This document shows positions 50,659 through 59,169 of a stretch of 64,000 nucleotides of DNA, piece by piece. The DNA comes from Phytohabitans sp036906915 (GTDB taxonomy: Bacteria > Actinomycetota > Actinomycetes > Mycobacteriales > Micromonosporaceae). Location of the stretch: the NCBI RefSeq assembly GCF_036906915.1, contig NZ_JBAKHX010000001.1:248001-312000 (forward strand), written 5' to 3'. Both the position numbers and the translations under genes were made by a program. A model generated the notes under the pieces. That model ran no database searches. It saw only the letters and a list, made by a program, of their open reading frames with translations, and was not told the origin of the DNA. How positions within the stretch are numbered: position 1 is the first letter of the stretch; each line of letters begins with the position of its first letter.

Positions 50659-52313
50659 TCGTGTGCGGCGGCGAGGATGAGGTAGCTGCTGGCGGTCCAG
50701 GTGTAGGCGCGGTCGCGTAGACCGGCGCCGGTTTCGGCGTCGAAGTTCTCGGCGAAGCCGGACTTCTCGCACAGGGTACGGAAGCGGTGGCTGATTTCGT
50801 CGGCGAGGTCGGTGTGGCCGGCGCGGCGCAGGCCGTCTTCGATGAGCACGGTGGAGGGTGCCCAGATGGGGCCGCGCCAATAGCCATCGGCGGCGTAGTG
50901 GGGCGAGTCGACCGGTTCGGTGGCCAGGCCGTGCGCGGTCAGGTGCGTTTCGATGCGGCGGGCGAGCGCGTCGGCGACGTGGCCGGGCAGGTCGGCGCCC
51001 AGGACGATGGGCATGAGGTCGAGCAGGCTGGTGCTGGCCCGTGGTTGGCCGGTTTCGGCGCCGCGGGCGGTGAAGCGTTCGCCGTTCCACAGCTGGCCGA
51101 GCATGGCGGCCTGAATCCGGTCGGCGGTTTGTGCCCATCTGGCTGTGGGCTCGCCAAGCTCGTTGGCCAGGTCGGCCAGGCAGCGAAGTTGGAGGACGAG
51201 GAAGGCGGCCAGGTCCGCGGTCTCGATGACGCGGTCGCCGTCGAAGGTGGTGGCGTTGTCCCAGCCGCTGTCGTTGCCGTGCTGGTAGTGCGGCAGGTCG
51301 TGGCCCGGGACGCGGCGCGACTCCAGCCAGAACCCGGTCCAGGCGGCCAACCGCTCGTACGTCTCGGCCAGCCGCGAGCGATCCGCCGTCGCGTCGAGAA
51401 GCCGCCGCAAGGCCCACCCGTGGATGGGCGGCTTGACATAGTTGTATAGGACCTCCGAGTGGGTGACCGAGTCCGGCAGGGCGCCGCTCGGATCCTGGTG
51501 GTCGAACGGGAGCTGAAACTGGTCCCACGCCAACTCTGGCTGACCGGCGGCGAGCGCGAGGGCGTTGAAGCAGTGGTCCCAGCTCCACACCTTGTCCATC
51601 CAGTGCTTGGACATCAGCACGGCGGGTCGGGCGAGGAAGCCGGCCGGGGCGACGGTCGCCGACCACAGCACGTACGCGGCCAGCTCGGCGGCGGGTGTTC
51701 GCGGGCCGCGCCACGGCGCCACCGCGTCGGCGAACGCGGTGAACGCGGCCGCCGCGGCGTTCACGATTTCGTGGAAGGGGACGGTGGACGCGTACGGGCG
51801 TCGGGCGGTCTCGTACTCTTCGATGGCGACTTCCCACGGCTGTCCGGCCGGCAGCGTGAGGTGCCGGTCGGCGGCGCCGAGGGCCTGCACGCCGGCGGAT
51901 CCGGCCGGTTCGCCGCGCAGCACGGTGAGGCGGTAGCGGCGGCCGGTCTCGTAGGCGGTGAACACGTGCGAGCCGTCGACCGGGTCGCGGTAGAGGTAGG
52001 TGCCGCTGAACGGGGTCAAGGCGGGCGCGGCCGCTGCGATCCGCATGCCGAGGCCGTCGCCACGGAGCCGGATCGTGTCCGGGCTCTCGTAGGCCAGCTC
52101 GACCCTGCCGGTCTCGTGCCGCCACGTCAGTTGGGCCGGCGTCGCGATGACAGCTGTGTCCGCGACGGACGGTGTGAAGCGGAGTACGGGATGCAGGCCG
52201 GTCTGGTGCGATATCAGGTGCAGGTCGTCGGCGTGCGTGTGCTTGGCCACCACCGGTGAGATGTTGAGCCAGGATCCGCGGTAGCTGAACGGGATGTCCT
52301 GGATGGAGAACAT
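50556..52313 (-). CDS. MGH1-like / GH63-type glucosidase with altered C-terminus
   Basis: The 585-residue product is an (alpha/alpha)6-barrel glycosidase like mannosylglycerate hydrolase MGH1 and GH63/GH37 enzymes: a beta-sandwich N-terminal domain (1-200), then MSKHWMDKVWSWDHCFNALAL, GALPDSVTHSEVLYNYVKPPIHGW and YWRGPIWAPSTVLIEDGLRRAG. No signal peptide, so it works on imported sugars. It is coupled to the ABC permeases transcribed just before it. The natural protein probably ends near AAHELRG (about 50658). The last 34 residues are read from the LamG fragment in the wrong frame, so the C-terminus is a product of rearrangement. Confidence 0.82.
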   Translation of the reverse strand: MFSIQDIPFSYRGSWLNISPVVAKHTHADDLHLISHQTGLHPVLRFTPSVADTAVIATPAQLTWRHETGRVELAYESPDTIRLRGDGLGMRIAAAAPALTPFSGTYLYRDPVDGSHVFTAYETGRRYRLTVLRGEPAGSAGVQALGAADRHLTLPAGQPWEVAIEEYETARRPYASTVPFHEIVNAAAAAFTAFADAVAPWRGPRTPAAELAAYVLWSATVAPAGFLARPAVLMSKHWMDKVWSWDHCFNALALAAGQPELAWDQFQLPFDHQDPSGALPDSVTHSEVLYNYVKPPIHGWALRRLLDATADRSRLAETYERLAAWTGFWLESRRVPGHDLPHYQHGNDSGWDNATTFDGDRVIETADLAAFLVLQLRCLADLANELGEPTARWAQTADRIQAAMLGQLWNGERFTARGAETGQPRASTSLLDLMPIVLGADLPGHVADALARRIETHLTAHGLATEPVDSPHYAADGYWRGPIWAPSTVLIEDGLRRAGHTDLADEISHRFRTLCEKSGFAENFDAETGAGLRDRAYTWTASSYLILAAAHELRGSPARWTTSASTTPPSPTRRWQGSPETTSPR

Positions 52314-52331
52314 AGGTGGTAGCTCACTTTC

Positions 52332-53141
52332 TCAGTCTTTGATGGCGCCGGCCGTCACACCCGCGGCGACGTACCGCTGGGCGATGATCAGCAGGATCGT
52401 TGCGGGGATGGAGGCCACCACGGCGGTGGCCATGATGGCGTTCCACTGCTGGTTGTTGTTGCCGATGTACTGGTAGATGCCGAGCGTGATCGGCCGGTGG
52501 TCTCCGCCGCCATCCAGAGTGGACGCGAATATGAAGTCCGACCACGCCCACAGAAAGGCGAACAGCGACACGGTCACGATGGAGTTGCGGCTGACCGGCA
52601 GCACCACCGACCAGAAGGTTCGCAGCCGGCCGGCCCCGTCGACCACAGCGGCCTGCATCAGCTCGTCCGGTATCCCGGACATGAAGGCCGTGAAGATCAG
52701 AACGCCGAACGGCACCGCGATCGTCGAGTCGGCCAGGATCAGGCCGGGGATCGAGTTGAGCACGCCGAGGTTGAGGTAGATGGCGTAGAAGCCCATCGCC
52801 ATGATGATTCCGGGAATCATCTGGGCGATCAGCAACACGAAGCTGAGTGCCCCGCCGCCGACCGGTCGCAGCTTGGCCAGCGCGTAGCCGGCCGGCGCCG
52901 CCAGCATCACGGTCAGCGCGACCGTGCCGAGCCCTACTAGCAGGCTGGTGCCGAGGTACGGCAGCTGCTGGTCCAGCACCGCCCGGTACCCCTCAAGCGT
53001 CCCGTCGACCGGAAACAGATGCGGTGGGTCGGCCCGCATGTCCTGGTCACGGGTGAACGATACGTTGACCATCCAGTAGACCGGGAAGAGCATGACAGCT
53101 GTCAGCACCAGCCCGATGACTGTCTTGATTGGACTTTTCAT
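52332..53141 (-). CDS. carbohydrate ABC transporter permease (second subunit)
   Basis: The 269-residue inner-membrane protein has six hydrophobic helices and the conserved EAA-type loop (DELMQAAVVDGAGRLRTFWSVVLPVSRNSIVT). It is the MalG/LacG-like partner of the permease encoded just upstream. ATG 53141 overlaps the stop of that gene by four bases. The ATPase subunit is absent here, as is usual for actinobacterial sugar importers that share an MsiK-type ATPase. Confidence 0.9.
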   Translation of the reverse strand: MKSPIKTVIGLVLTAVMLFPVYWMVNVSFTRDQDMRADPPHLFPVDGTLEGYRAVLDQQLPYLGTSLLVGLGTVALTVMLAAPAGYALAKLRPVGGGALSFVLLIAQMIPGIIMAMGFYAIYLNLGVLNSIPGLILADSTIAVPFGVLIFTAFMSGIPDELMQAAVVDGAGRLRTFWSVVLPVSRNSIVTVSLFAFLWAWSDFIFASTLDGGGDHRPITLGIYQYIGNNNQQWNAIMATAVVASIPATILLIIAQRYVAAGVTAGAIKD

Positions 53142-54037
53142 GCCCACTGCCTTCGCTGGAGCCGGACGTAGACCAGGCCGAAGACCAACGCCATCACGAT
53201 CAGCAGGTTGCCGACGGCGGCGCCCGGTCCGAACGCGGGCAGCAGGTTGCCGAACCCGAGCCGGTACGACCACGTGGCGAACGTCGTGGAGGAGTCGGTC
53301 GGGCCGCCCCTCGTCATGATCCAGATGATGTCGAAGACCTTCAGCGTGTAGATCAGGCCGAGCAGCAGCGTGATCGCCGACACCGGGCGCAGCAGCGGGA
53401 ACGTGATCCGCCAGAACCGCTGCCACCCGGTCGCGCCGTCCAGCGACGCCGCCTCGTACAGGGTCGTGGGGATCCCCTGCAGGCCGCTGTAGAGCACCAC
53501 CAGGTTGAACGGGATGCCGATCCAGATGTTCGCGATGATCACGGAGGCCAGCGACCACTGCGGCGAGGTGAGCCAGTTGACCGGTTCGACACCGACCGCG
53601 CCGAGCGCGGCGTTGACCACGCCGGCGTCGCTGTTGAGCATCCACGACCACGTCGAGGCCGACACGATCAAAGGCAACAGCCACGGTACGAGGAACAGCG
53701 CACGCAGCGTGCCGGACAGCGGGAAGTGTTGGTGGAAGAAGACCGCCAGCGCCATGCCGATGCAGAACTGGAAGGCCAGTGACGCCACGGTGAAGACCAC
53801 CGTGTGCAGCAGCGCCGGGCCGAAGGTGGGGTCGGACAGGATCTTGCTGTAGTTGTCCAGCCCGGCGAACGGTGCTCCACCTTGGACGAACGAGCGGACG
53901 GTGTACTCGCGCAGGCTCAGCTCGACGTTGCGATAGAGCGGGTAGGCGTAGAACGCCAGGAGGTAGACGGTCACCGGGGCCAGGAAGGCCCATGCGGCCC
54001 ACTCGCCCCGGTGCCCGTATGTCTTACTTCGTCGCAC
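53138..54037 (-). CDS. sugar ABC transporter permease (first subunit)
   Basis: The 299-residue inner-membrane protein is MalF/LacF-like: WAFLAPVTVYLLAFYAYPLYRNVELSL at the N-terminus, six helices and the EAA loop PTTLYEAASLDGATGWQRFWRITFPLLRPV. GTG 54037 is chosen because residues read before it are antisense-like and the membrane domain begins right after. It overlaps the 3' end of the solute-binding gene by 14 bases, so translation is coupled. Confidence 0.9.
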   Translation of the reverse strand: MRRSKTYGHRGEWAAWAFLAPVTVYLLAFYAYPLYRNVELSLREYTVRSFVQGGAPFAGLDNYSKILSDPTFGPALLHTVVFTVASLAFQFCIGMALAVFFHQHFPLSGTLRALFLVPWLLPLIVSASTWSWMLNSDAGVVNAALGAVGVEPVNWLTSPQWSLASVIIANIWIGIPFNLVVLYSGLQGIPTTLYEAASLDGATGWQRFWRITFPLLRPVSAITLLLGLIYTLKVFDIIWIMTRGGPTDSSTTFATWSYRLGFGNLLPAFGPGAAVGNLLIVMALVFGLVYVRLQRRQWA

Positions 54038-55277
54038 CGGCGGCCGTGGTCTGCGCGGCGGACAGCGCGTCCTGTGGCGACTTCGCACCGCTGAGGGCGG
54101 CCTGCATCGCGGTCCACAGCGGCTCGGAGATCTTCGGGTACTTGGTGCCCAGGTTGTCACCGGTGCGTCCCTTGGCGGCCCGCACGGCGTCGACCCAGAC
54201 CTTGAGCTTGGCGTCCGCGGCGACCTGCTTGTCCTGCACCGCGGCCACCGGAGCGATGTACGAAAGCGTGGTGTCGGTGGTGAGCAGGTTGTCCGCGCTG
54301 GTCAGGCACGCCACCAGCTTCTGAGAGGTCGCGTACCGGCCGGTGTCGCTCTGCACCGGGATCGAGACGAACTCGCCACCGGTGGGAGCCGGTGCGGTGC
54401 CGCCATCGCTGGCCGGAACGGGGATGATCCCGTACTCGAAGCCGAGCTTCTCCGCGTTGGCCAGCTGCCATGTGCCGTTCTCGCTGAACGCGTAGTCGCC
54501 GCTGGCGAACTCCTGCCAGCTCGTGGTCTGGGTGTTGTTGATGACCGAGTTCGGCGCGTACCCCTTCTTCAGCCAGTCTGTCCACAGTGTCAGTGCGGAG
54601 ACCGCCTGTGGCGAGTCCAGCGCGGTCAGCTGCGCGCCGGAGCCCCAGAACCACGGCAGGAACTGGAAGCTGCCCTCCTCGGTGCCGATCGCGGAGAAGG
54701 TGATGCCCTTCTTGCCGGCGCTCTTGACCTTGGCCAGCGCCGCGGTGAGCGTCGGCCAGTCCTTGATGGACGCGACATCCACGCCCGCCGCGCTCAGCAC
54801 GGCCTTGTTGTAGTAGAGGGCAAGGGTGTTCGCGCCGATCGGCACGCCGTACGTCTTGCCGCCGCTCTGGCCGGCGCCGAGCAGGTTCGGCTCCATCGCC
54901 GAGGTGTCGAGCTTGGTCTCCTCGGTCGTGGTCAGCGCTCCCGCCTCCGCGAGCGTCGAGATCACCGGGTTGTCGATGATCAGCACGTCGGGCGAGTTGT
55001 CCTGCTGCGCGGCCAGCAGGGCCTTGTTGGTCAGGTCGGTGGTGTCGTAGCCGGTCCGCTCGACGGTCACCCCGGCGGAGGTGCCGCAGCTCTTGAGCAG
55101 CTTCACCCACGCGGAGTCGTCGTCGAACTGCGGGTACGGGTCCCAGATGGCGTACGTGCCGCCGCCGGAGTTCTCCGGCGAGTCGTCGCCGGAGGACGAG
55201 CAGGCGGCGCCACCGGCGAGCGCGACGGCGGCCAGGGCGGCGCCAACGGCGCGCCATCCGCGAGCGGGGGTCTTCAT
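54024..55277 (-). CDS. extracellular sugar-binding lipoprotein (ABC importer)
   Basis: This 417-residue solute-binding protein carries a lipoprotein signal (MKTPARGWRAVGAALAAVALAGGAAC, lipobox LAGGAAC) and a family 1-type binding fold (ISTLAEAGALTT ... NTLALYYNKAVLSAAGV, WQEFASGDYAFSENGTWQLA). It delivers an oligosaccharide to the two permeases encoded downstream. ATG 55277 has a GAGGAGC site. The gene is first in an operon with permeases and glucosidase and is divergent from the LacI regulator, with LacI-type operators between them. The sugar is not identified. Confidence 0.92.
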   Translation of the reverse strand: MKTPARGWRAVGAALAAVALAGGAACSSSGDDSPENSGGGTYAIWDPYPQFDDDSAWVKLLKSCGTSAGVTVERTGYDTTDLTNKALLAAQQDNSPDVLIIDNPVISTLAEAGALTTTEETKLDTSAMEPNLLGAGQSGGKTYGVPIGANTLALYYNKAVLSAAGVDVASIKDWPTLTAALAKVKSAGKKGITFSAIGTEEGSFQFLPWFWGSGAQLTALDSPQAVSALTLWTDWLKKGYAPNSVINNTQTTSWQEFASGDYAFSENGTWQLANAEKLGFEYGIIPVPASDGGTAPAPTGGEFVSIPVQSDTGRYATSQKLVACLTSADNLLTTDTTLSYIAPVAAVQDKQVAADAKLKVWVDAVRAAKGRTGDNLGTKYPKISEPLWTAMQAALSGAKSPQDALSAAQTTAAGATK

Positions 55278-55297
55278 ATCGATGCTCCTCTGGGGTA

Positions 55298-55411
55298 GCG
55301 AATCGGTTCGCGGAATCGGTTCGACAGAAGATAGGACCGCATTCCTACGGCGGTCAAGTGGCCTTGACATCGATTCGAAACATCTTCTACGCTCCTAGCG
55401 AACCGATTCGC
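55298..55411. promoter_or_regulatory. LacI-type operators between the sugar transporter and its regulator
   Basis: GCGAATCGGTTCGC at 55298-55311 and its inverted copy GCGAACCGATTCGC at 55398-55411 flank the divergent promoters. A third, partial copy, GAATCGGTTCG, lies at 55313-55323. The 14-bp near-palindromes fit LacI-family operators. Two full sites 100 bases apart suggest looping or joint control of both operons by the adjacent LacI protein. Confidence 0.85.
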
Positions 55412-55455
55412 TACCTCCAGCGTTGCTCTAAGCTGCACTTCGTGAGGGATACGAG

Positions 55456-56466
55456 ATGAACATCGGCGAGATCGCCCGCAGGGCCGGGGTGTCGCGCAGC
55501 ACCGTCTCGTACGCGCTGAGCGGCAAACGTGTCGTCTCCGAAGAGACCCGCCAGCGCATCCAGGCCGTCATCGACGAACTGGACTACCGCCCCAACGCCG
55601 CGGCCCGCGCCCTGAAGGAGGGCCGCACCCGCACCCTCGGCCTGGTCATCCCGCCGGCCAGCCTGCGCCTCACCGACATGCAACTGGGCTTCGTCGCCAG
55701 CGTGGTCGAGGCGGCCGCCCGCGTCGACCTCGACGTGCTGCTGTCCCCCTCTGGCGGCGACCACGACCGCTCCTTCGAGCGGATCGTCAGCGGCCGGCGG
55801 GTCGACGGCGTCATCCTGATGGAGATCCGCCTGGAAGACGAGCGCGTCACCCGTCTCCAGCAGACCGGCCTGCCGTTCGTCACCATCGGGCACACCGCCC
55901 ACCCGCAGGGCACCTGCTGGGTCGACGTCGACTACGCCACGCTTGTCGCCCGGTGCGTACACCACCTCGCCGACCTGGGCCACCGCCACATCGCCCTGAT
56001 CAACCGATCGGCCGAACTTGTCGCCGCCGGCTACGGGCCGGCCCAGCGCGCCCTGACCGGGTTCACCCAGGCCATCACCCAGCGCGGGCTGACCGGCGTC
56101 GACCTCTGCTGCGCCGACGACGCACCCGGCGGCGAGGCCTGCCTCGAACAGCTGCGCGACCAACACCCGGACGTCACCGCCATCGCCACCATCAACGAGG
56201 CCGCGCTGCCCGGCATCCAGCGCGCCCTCGAACGCGCCCAGATCTCCGTACCCACGGACATGTCCATCGCCGGCATCGCCGCCCGGCACTGGGCCGAGGA
56301 CTTCCGCCCTCCCCTGACCGCCGCCGACGTGCCGACCGAGATGGGCAACCACGCCGTCGATCTGCTCCTGGAGCGAATCGCCACCCCCGACGCGCCGCCC
56401 CGGCACCTGCTGCTCACCCCGCCGATATCCCTTCGCTCCAGCACCGGACCGGTACCCACCCGGTAA
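55456..56466 (+). CDS. LacI family transcriptional regulator
   Basis: The 336-residue repressor has the LacI headpiece (IGEIARRAGVSRSTVSYALSGKRVVSEETRQRIQAVIDELDYRPNAAARAL) and a periplasmic-binding-protein-like sensor domain with the usual C-terminal GxDxxxA-type region replaced by MSIAGIAARHWAEDFRPPLT. It is divergent from the sugar importer operon and shares its operator region, so a sugar from that substrate is the likely inducer. The ricin-lectin glycosidase gene follows 80 bases downstream and may be in the same transcript. Confidence 0.92.
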   Translation: MNIGEIARRAGVSRSTVSYALSGKRVVSEETRQRIQAVIDELDYRPNAAARALKEGRTRTLGLVIPPASLRLTDMQLGFVASVVEAAARVDLDVLLSPSGGDHDRSFERIVSGRRVDGVILMEIRLEDERVTRLQQTGLPFVTIGHTAHPQGTCWVDVDYATLVARCVHHLADLGHRHIALINRSAELVAAGYGPAQRALTGFTQAITQRGLTGVDLCCADDAPGGEACLEQLRDQHPDVTAIATINEAALPGIQRALERAQISVPTDMSIAGIAARHWAEDFRPPLTAADVPTEMGNHAVDLLLERIATPDAPPRHLLLTPPISLRSSTGPVPTR

Positions 56467-56545
56467 CCCCGCCTCCGGACACCCCGGGACGAGCCCCCGC
56501 TCGCCCCGCGATCATCCCTGCCCCCCACCCCCGAAGGAGCAGACC

Positions 56546-58339
56546 ATGCGACGAACCCTGCTCGCGCTCAGCGCGCTCGTCGCCACGTCCCTCATCACCG
56601 ATGCCGCGCCCGCACGGGCCGCGGACGAGTCCATCACCGTCAACTTCTCCGTCGCCGGCGGCAACCCGACGTACCGCGCGTCAGGCTGGATCTACGGCAT
56701 GACCGAGAACGCCTCCGGGCCAGCCGACCACTTCTACCGTGACGTCAAGTTCCGCTACATGCGCGCCGGTGGAGCGCAGCTCGGCCAGCCGGGCGGCTGG
56801 GTCGCCGGCACCTACCAGCGGCGGTGGAACTCGACGCTGGCACAGGCACGCCGCACCATCGCGCTCGGCGGCCAGTTCGTCCTGCTCCCCCACGACCTGT
56901 GGGGCGCCGACGGGTACCCGATCTCACGCTTCCCGGGCGACAACGGCAACTGGACCGACTACGACGCCTTCCTCACCCGTCTGATCAGCGACGTACGCGC
57001 GGCGGGGATCGCCGTGCAGTGGGACATCTGGAATGAGCCGAACCTGGGTCTGTTCTGGAACCGCTCGCAGGCGCAGTACTTCGAGCTGTGGCGCCGCACC
57101 TACCAGCGGCTGCGCGCCGAGTTCCCCAGCCACCTGCTCGTCGGCCCGAGCTGCGCCTGCGTGCCGTCGACCGGAGGTTGGTGGGTCCAGTACCTCGACT
57201 TCATCCGCGCCAACAACGTCGTGCCGGACATCATCAGCTGGCACAGCCTGCCCGGCGACCCGGTCGCCAACGTCGCCACCGCCAACACGACACTCAACTC
57301 GCGCGGCATCCCGCACCCGCGCCCATACCAGATCAACGAGTACGGGTCGACGAGCGAGCAGAACCCCGGCGACGGCTCCTGGTACATCGCGCGGCTCGAA
57401 CGGGCCGGCGCCGACGGGCTGCGCGCCAACTGGGCCAGCACCGCGAACCTGCACAACGACCTCGGCAACCTGCTCGTGCGCAACTCGGCCGGCCAGCACC
57501 TGCCCAAGGGCGAGTGGTGGGTCTACCGCTTCTACGGCTCGCAGACCGGCCTGATCTCGTCCGTCACGCCGAGCCCGGCGTACGACGCCTTCGCCACCAA
57601 GGACAGCGGCGTCGCCAAGATCCTGGTCGGCGGTGGCGGCACCACCGGTAACATCGCCGTCAACCTGCAACGCCTCGACACGACCAGCGGCATCGTGCAG
57701 AACAACCAGGTGCGCGTCGTCGCCCAGCGCATCCCGCACAACGGCGGCGGCGCCGTGCAAGGCCCGATCACCATCGCCAACTCGGTCGTGACGCTGTCAG
57801 GCAACGCCACCACGGTAAACCTGCCGCACACCAACGCCAACGACACCTTCACCCTCACGCTCCTGCCACCGTCTGACGGCGGTTTCCAATCCGTGGCGGT
57901 CGCGCAGCACTCCCAGCAATGCCTGGACAACACCAACCTGAGCACGGCGGACGGCAACCAGCAGCAGCAGTTCTACTGCGAGGGCGGCGACCAGCAGGTG
58001 TGGAACTTCCGCCCCGTGGCCGGCGTCGCCAACACGTACACGGTCGTGAACCAGCAGAGCGGCAAGTGCCTCGACGTCAGCAGTATGTCCACTGCGGACG
58101 GTGCCGCGGTGCGGCAGTGGAGCTGTAACGGCGGCACCAACCAGCAGTTCACGCTGCGGAAGGTCACGTACGCCGGCAACGACCCCCACGACTACCAGCT
58201 CGTCGCCCGGCACAGCGGCAAGTGCGTGGACGTCAGCGCCATCTCGACGGCGGCACGCGCCGTCGTCCACCAGTGGACCTGCAACCCCACCACCCAAGCC
58301 ACCCCGGCCAACCAGACCTGGCGCCTCTGGGCCCGCTAG
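56546..58339 (+). CDS. secreted GH39-like glycoside hydrolase with ricin-type lectin domain
   Basis: This 597-residue secreted enzyme has a signal peptide (1-27) and a TIM-barrel glycosidase of clan A type. The probable acid/base is Glu164 in WDIWNEPNL and the probable nucleophile is Glu265 in QINEYGST. The fold resembles GH39 and related families. A beta-sandwich follows to about residue 450. Residues 450-597 form a ricin B lectin (CBM13) with Gln-x-Trp repeats (QQVWNF, NQQFTL, NQTWRL). Placed behind the LacI regulator and opposite the sugar importer, it probably releases the sugar taken up by that importer. Confidence 0.85.
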   Translation: MRRTLLALSALVATSLITDAAPARAADESITVNFSVAGGNPTYRASGWIYGMTENASGPADHFYRDVKFRYMRAGGAQLGQPGGWVAGTYQRRWNSTLAQARRTIALGGQFVLLPHDLWGADGYPISRFPGDNGNWTDYDAFLTRLISDVRAAGIAVQWDIWNEPNLGLFWNRSQAQYFELWRRTYQRLRAEFPSHLLVGPSCACVPSTGGWWVQYLDFIRANNVVPDIISWHSLPGDPVANVATANTTLNSRGIPHPRPYQINEYGSTSEQNPGDGSWYIARLERAGADGLRANWASTANLHNDLGNLLVRNSAGQHLPKGEWWVYRFYGSQTGLISSVTPSPAYDAFATKDSGVAKILVGGGGTTGNIAVNLQRLDTTSGIVQNNQVRVVAQRIPHNGGGAVQGPITIANSVVTLSGNATTVNLPHTNANDTFTLTLLPPSDGGFQSVAVAQHSQQCLDNTNLSTADGNQQQQFYCEGGDQQVWNFRPVAGVANTYTVVNQQSGKCLDVSSMSTADGAAVRQWSCNGGTNQQFTLRKVTYAGNDPHDYQLVARHSGKCVDVSAISTAARAVVHQWTCNPTTQATPANQTWRLWAR

Positions 58340-58357
58340 CCCGCTCCCAGCTCCGCC

Positions 58358-58436
58358 GATCAAGGGCAGACGCACGTGGTTCGATCTCGGATCCACGTGC
58401 GTTTGCCCTTGATCGACACGCATCTCCTTGATCGAG
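58358..58436 (+). repeat. palindromic intergenic repeat, copy C
   Basis: This is the best-preserved copy: the 22-bp arms 58358-58379 and 58393-58414 differ at one position, a G-U-compatible change, and enclose 13 bases. The flanking box ATCTCCTTGATCGA follows at 58422-58435. It starts 19 bases after the glycosidase stop and would form a strong hairpin, so termination is one possible role. Confidence 0.85.
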
Positions 58437-58596
58437 ATCCTAGAAACGTTCGGCGTTACCCGCGCGCCTGGACCAGGGCCTCACTCCCCGGCAGGTGCGG
58501 GCTCGGGAGAGCCCGCTGGAGGACTTCCGGGCCGCGCTCGGCGCCGACGGCGTCGAGGTGGAGTGGCCCGGCTGAGCGGTCACTGACCAGACCGGC
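58437..58596. other. intergenic stretch with a possible gene tail
   Basis: One plus-strand frame ending with TGA at 58573-58575 reads RLDQGLTPRQVRARESPLED then FRAALGADGVEVEWPG, which looks like a real protein tail. It has no start or domain and begins right after repeat copy C. It may be a remnant left by a deletion. Nothing else is seen here. Confidence 0.3.
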
Positions 58597-59169
58597 TCAC
58601 CGGGAGATGTCGAGGGTCGCGATGAGGTCCTCGTGGAGCTCGAACCAGACCCGGTGACACGAGTCGACCTCTATGCCCGTGATCCACTCTGGACGATCGA
58701 CGGCCCGGGCCAGCGCGCCGCTGAACCGGTCGTGGTAACCGGTGAAGCGGGTCAGGTGCGCGGTCAGGCGTCGTTCGAGGGCGCGGAGCCCATCGGCGAT
58801 GTCCGCGAGCTGGCCGCGTACGTCCCCGTCGTGCCCGAGCTGCGCCGCCGTGAAGACCCGAGACGCCGCGGCGTTGAAGGGGAGGAACTCCTCGTGGACG
58901 GCGTCGACGGCATCGCGGGCACCGGCGGCGGCGAGCTCGTCGCGTAGCTCGGACTCGTTTCGCTGGCGGCCCGTAGTCGTGAGTGACCAGCCAGCCAGGT
59001 CGGCGAAGGACGATCTGGTGACCCAGCCGTGGGCCTGCGCGTCGAGCAGGTACTCGTGGGTGTCATGAGTGTCGAGGTCGAAGCGGGCCGCGACAGCGGC
59101 GGTGTCGGCGTGCCCTTTGAGCCGCACCGCGTGAAGTACCAGCAGTTCGGTGGCCGACGGGTGGGTCAT
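58597..59169 (-). CDS. winged-helix transcriptional regulator
   Basis: The 190-residue protein starts with a winged-helix domain (ATELLVLHAVRLKGHADTAAVAARFDLDTHDTHEYLLDAQAHGWVTRSSFADLAGWSLTTTGRQRN) and ends in a helical region with EWITGIEVDSCHRVWFELHEDL. It resembles MarR/PadR-type regulators. Its ATG overlaps the stop of the PEP-synthase-like gene (ATGA), so it is the last gene of a three-gene operon and probably its regulator. Confidence 0.75.
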   Translation of the reverse strand: MTHPSATELLVLHAVRLKGHADTAAVAARFDLDTHDTHEYLLDAQAHGWVTRSSFADLAGWSLTTTGRQRNESELRDELAAAGARDAVDAVHEEFLPFNAAASRVFTAAQLGHDGDVRGQLADIADGLRALERRLTAHLTRFTGYHDRFSGALARAVDRPEWITGIEVDSCHRVWFELHEDLIATLDISR

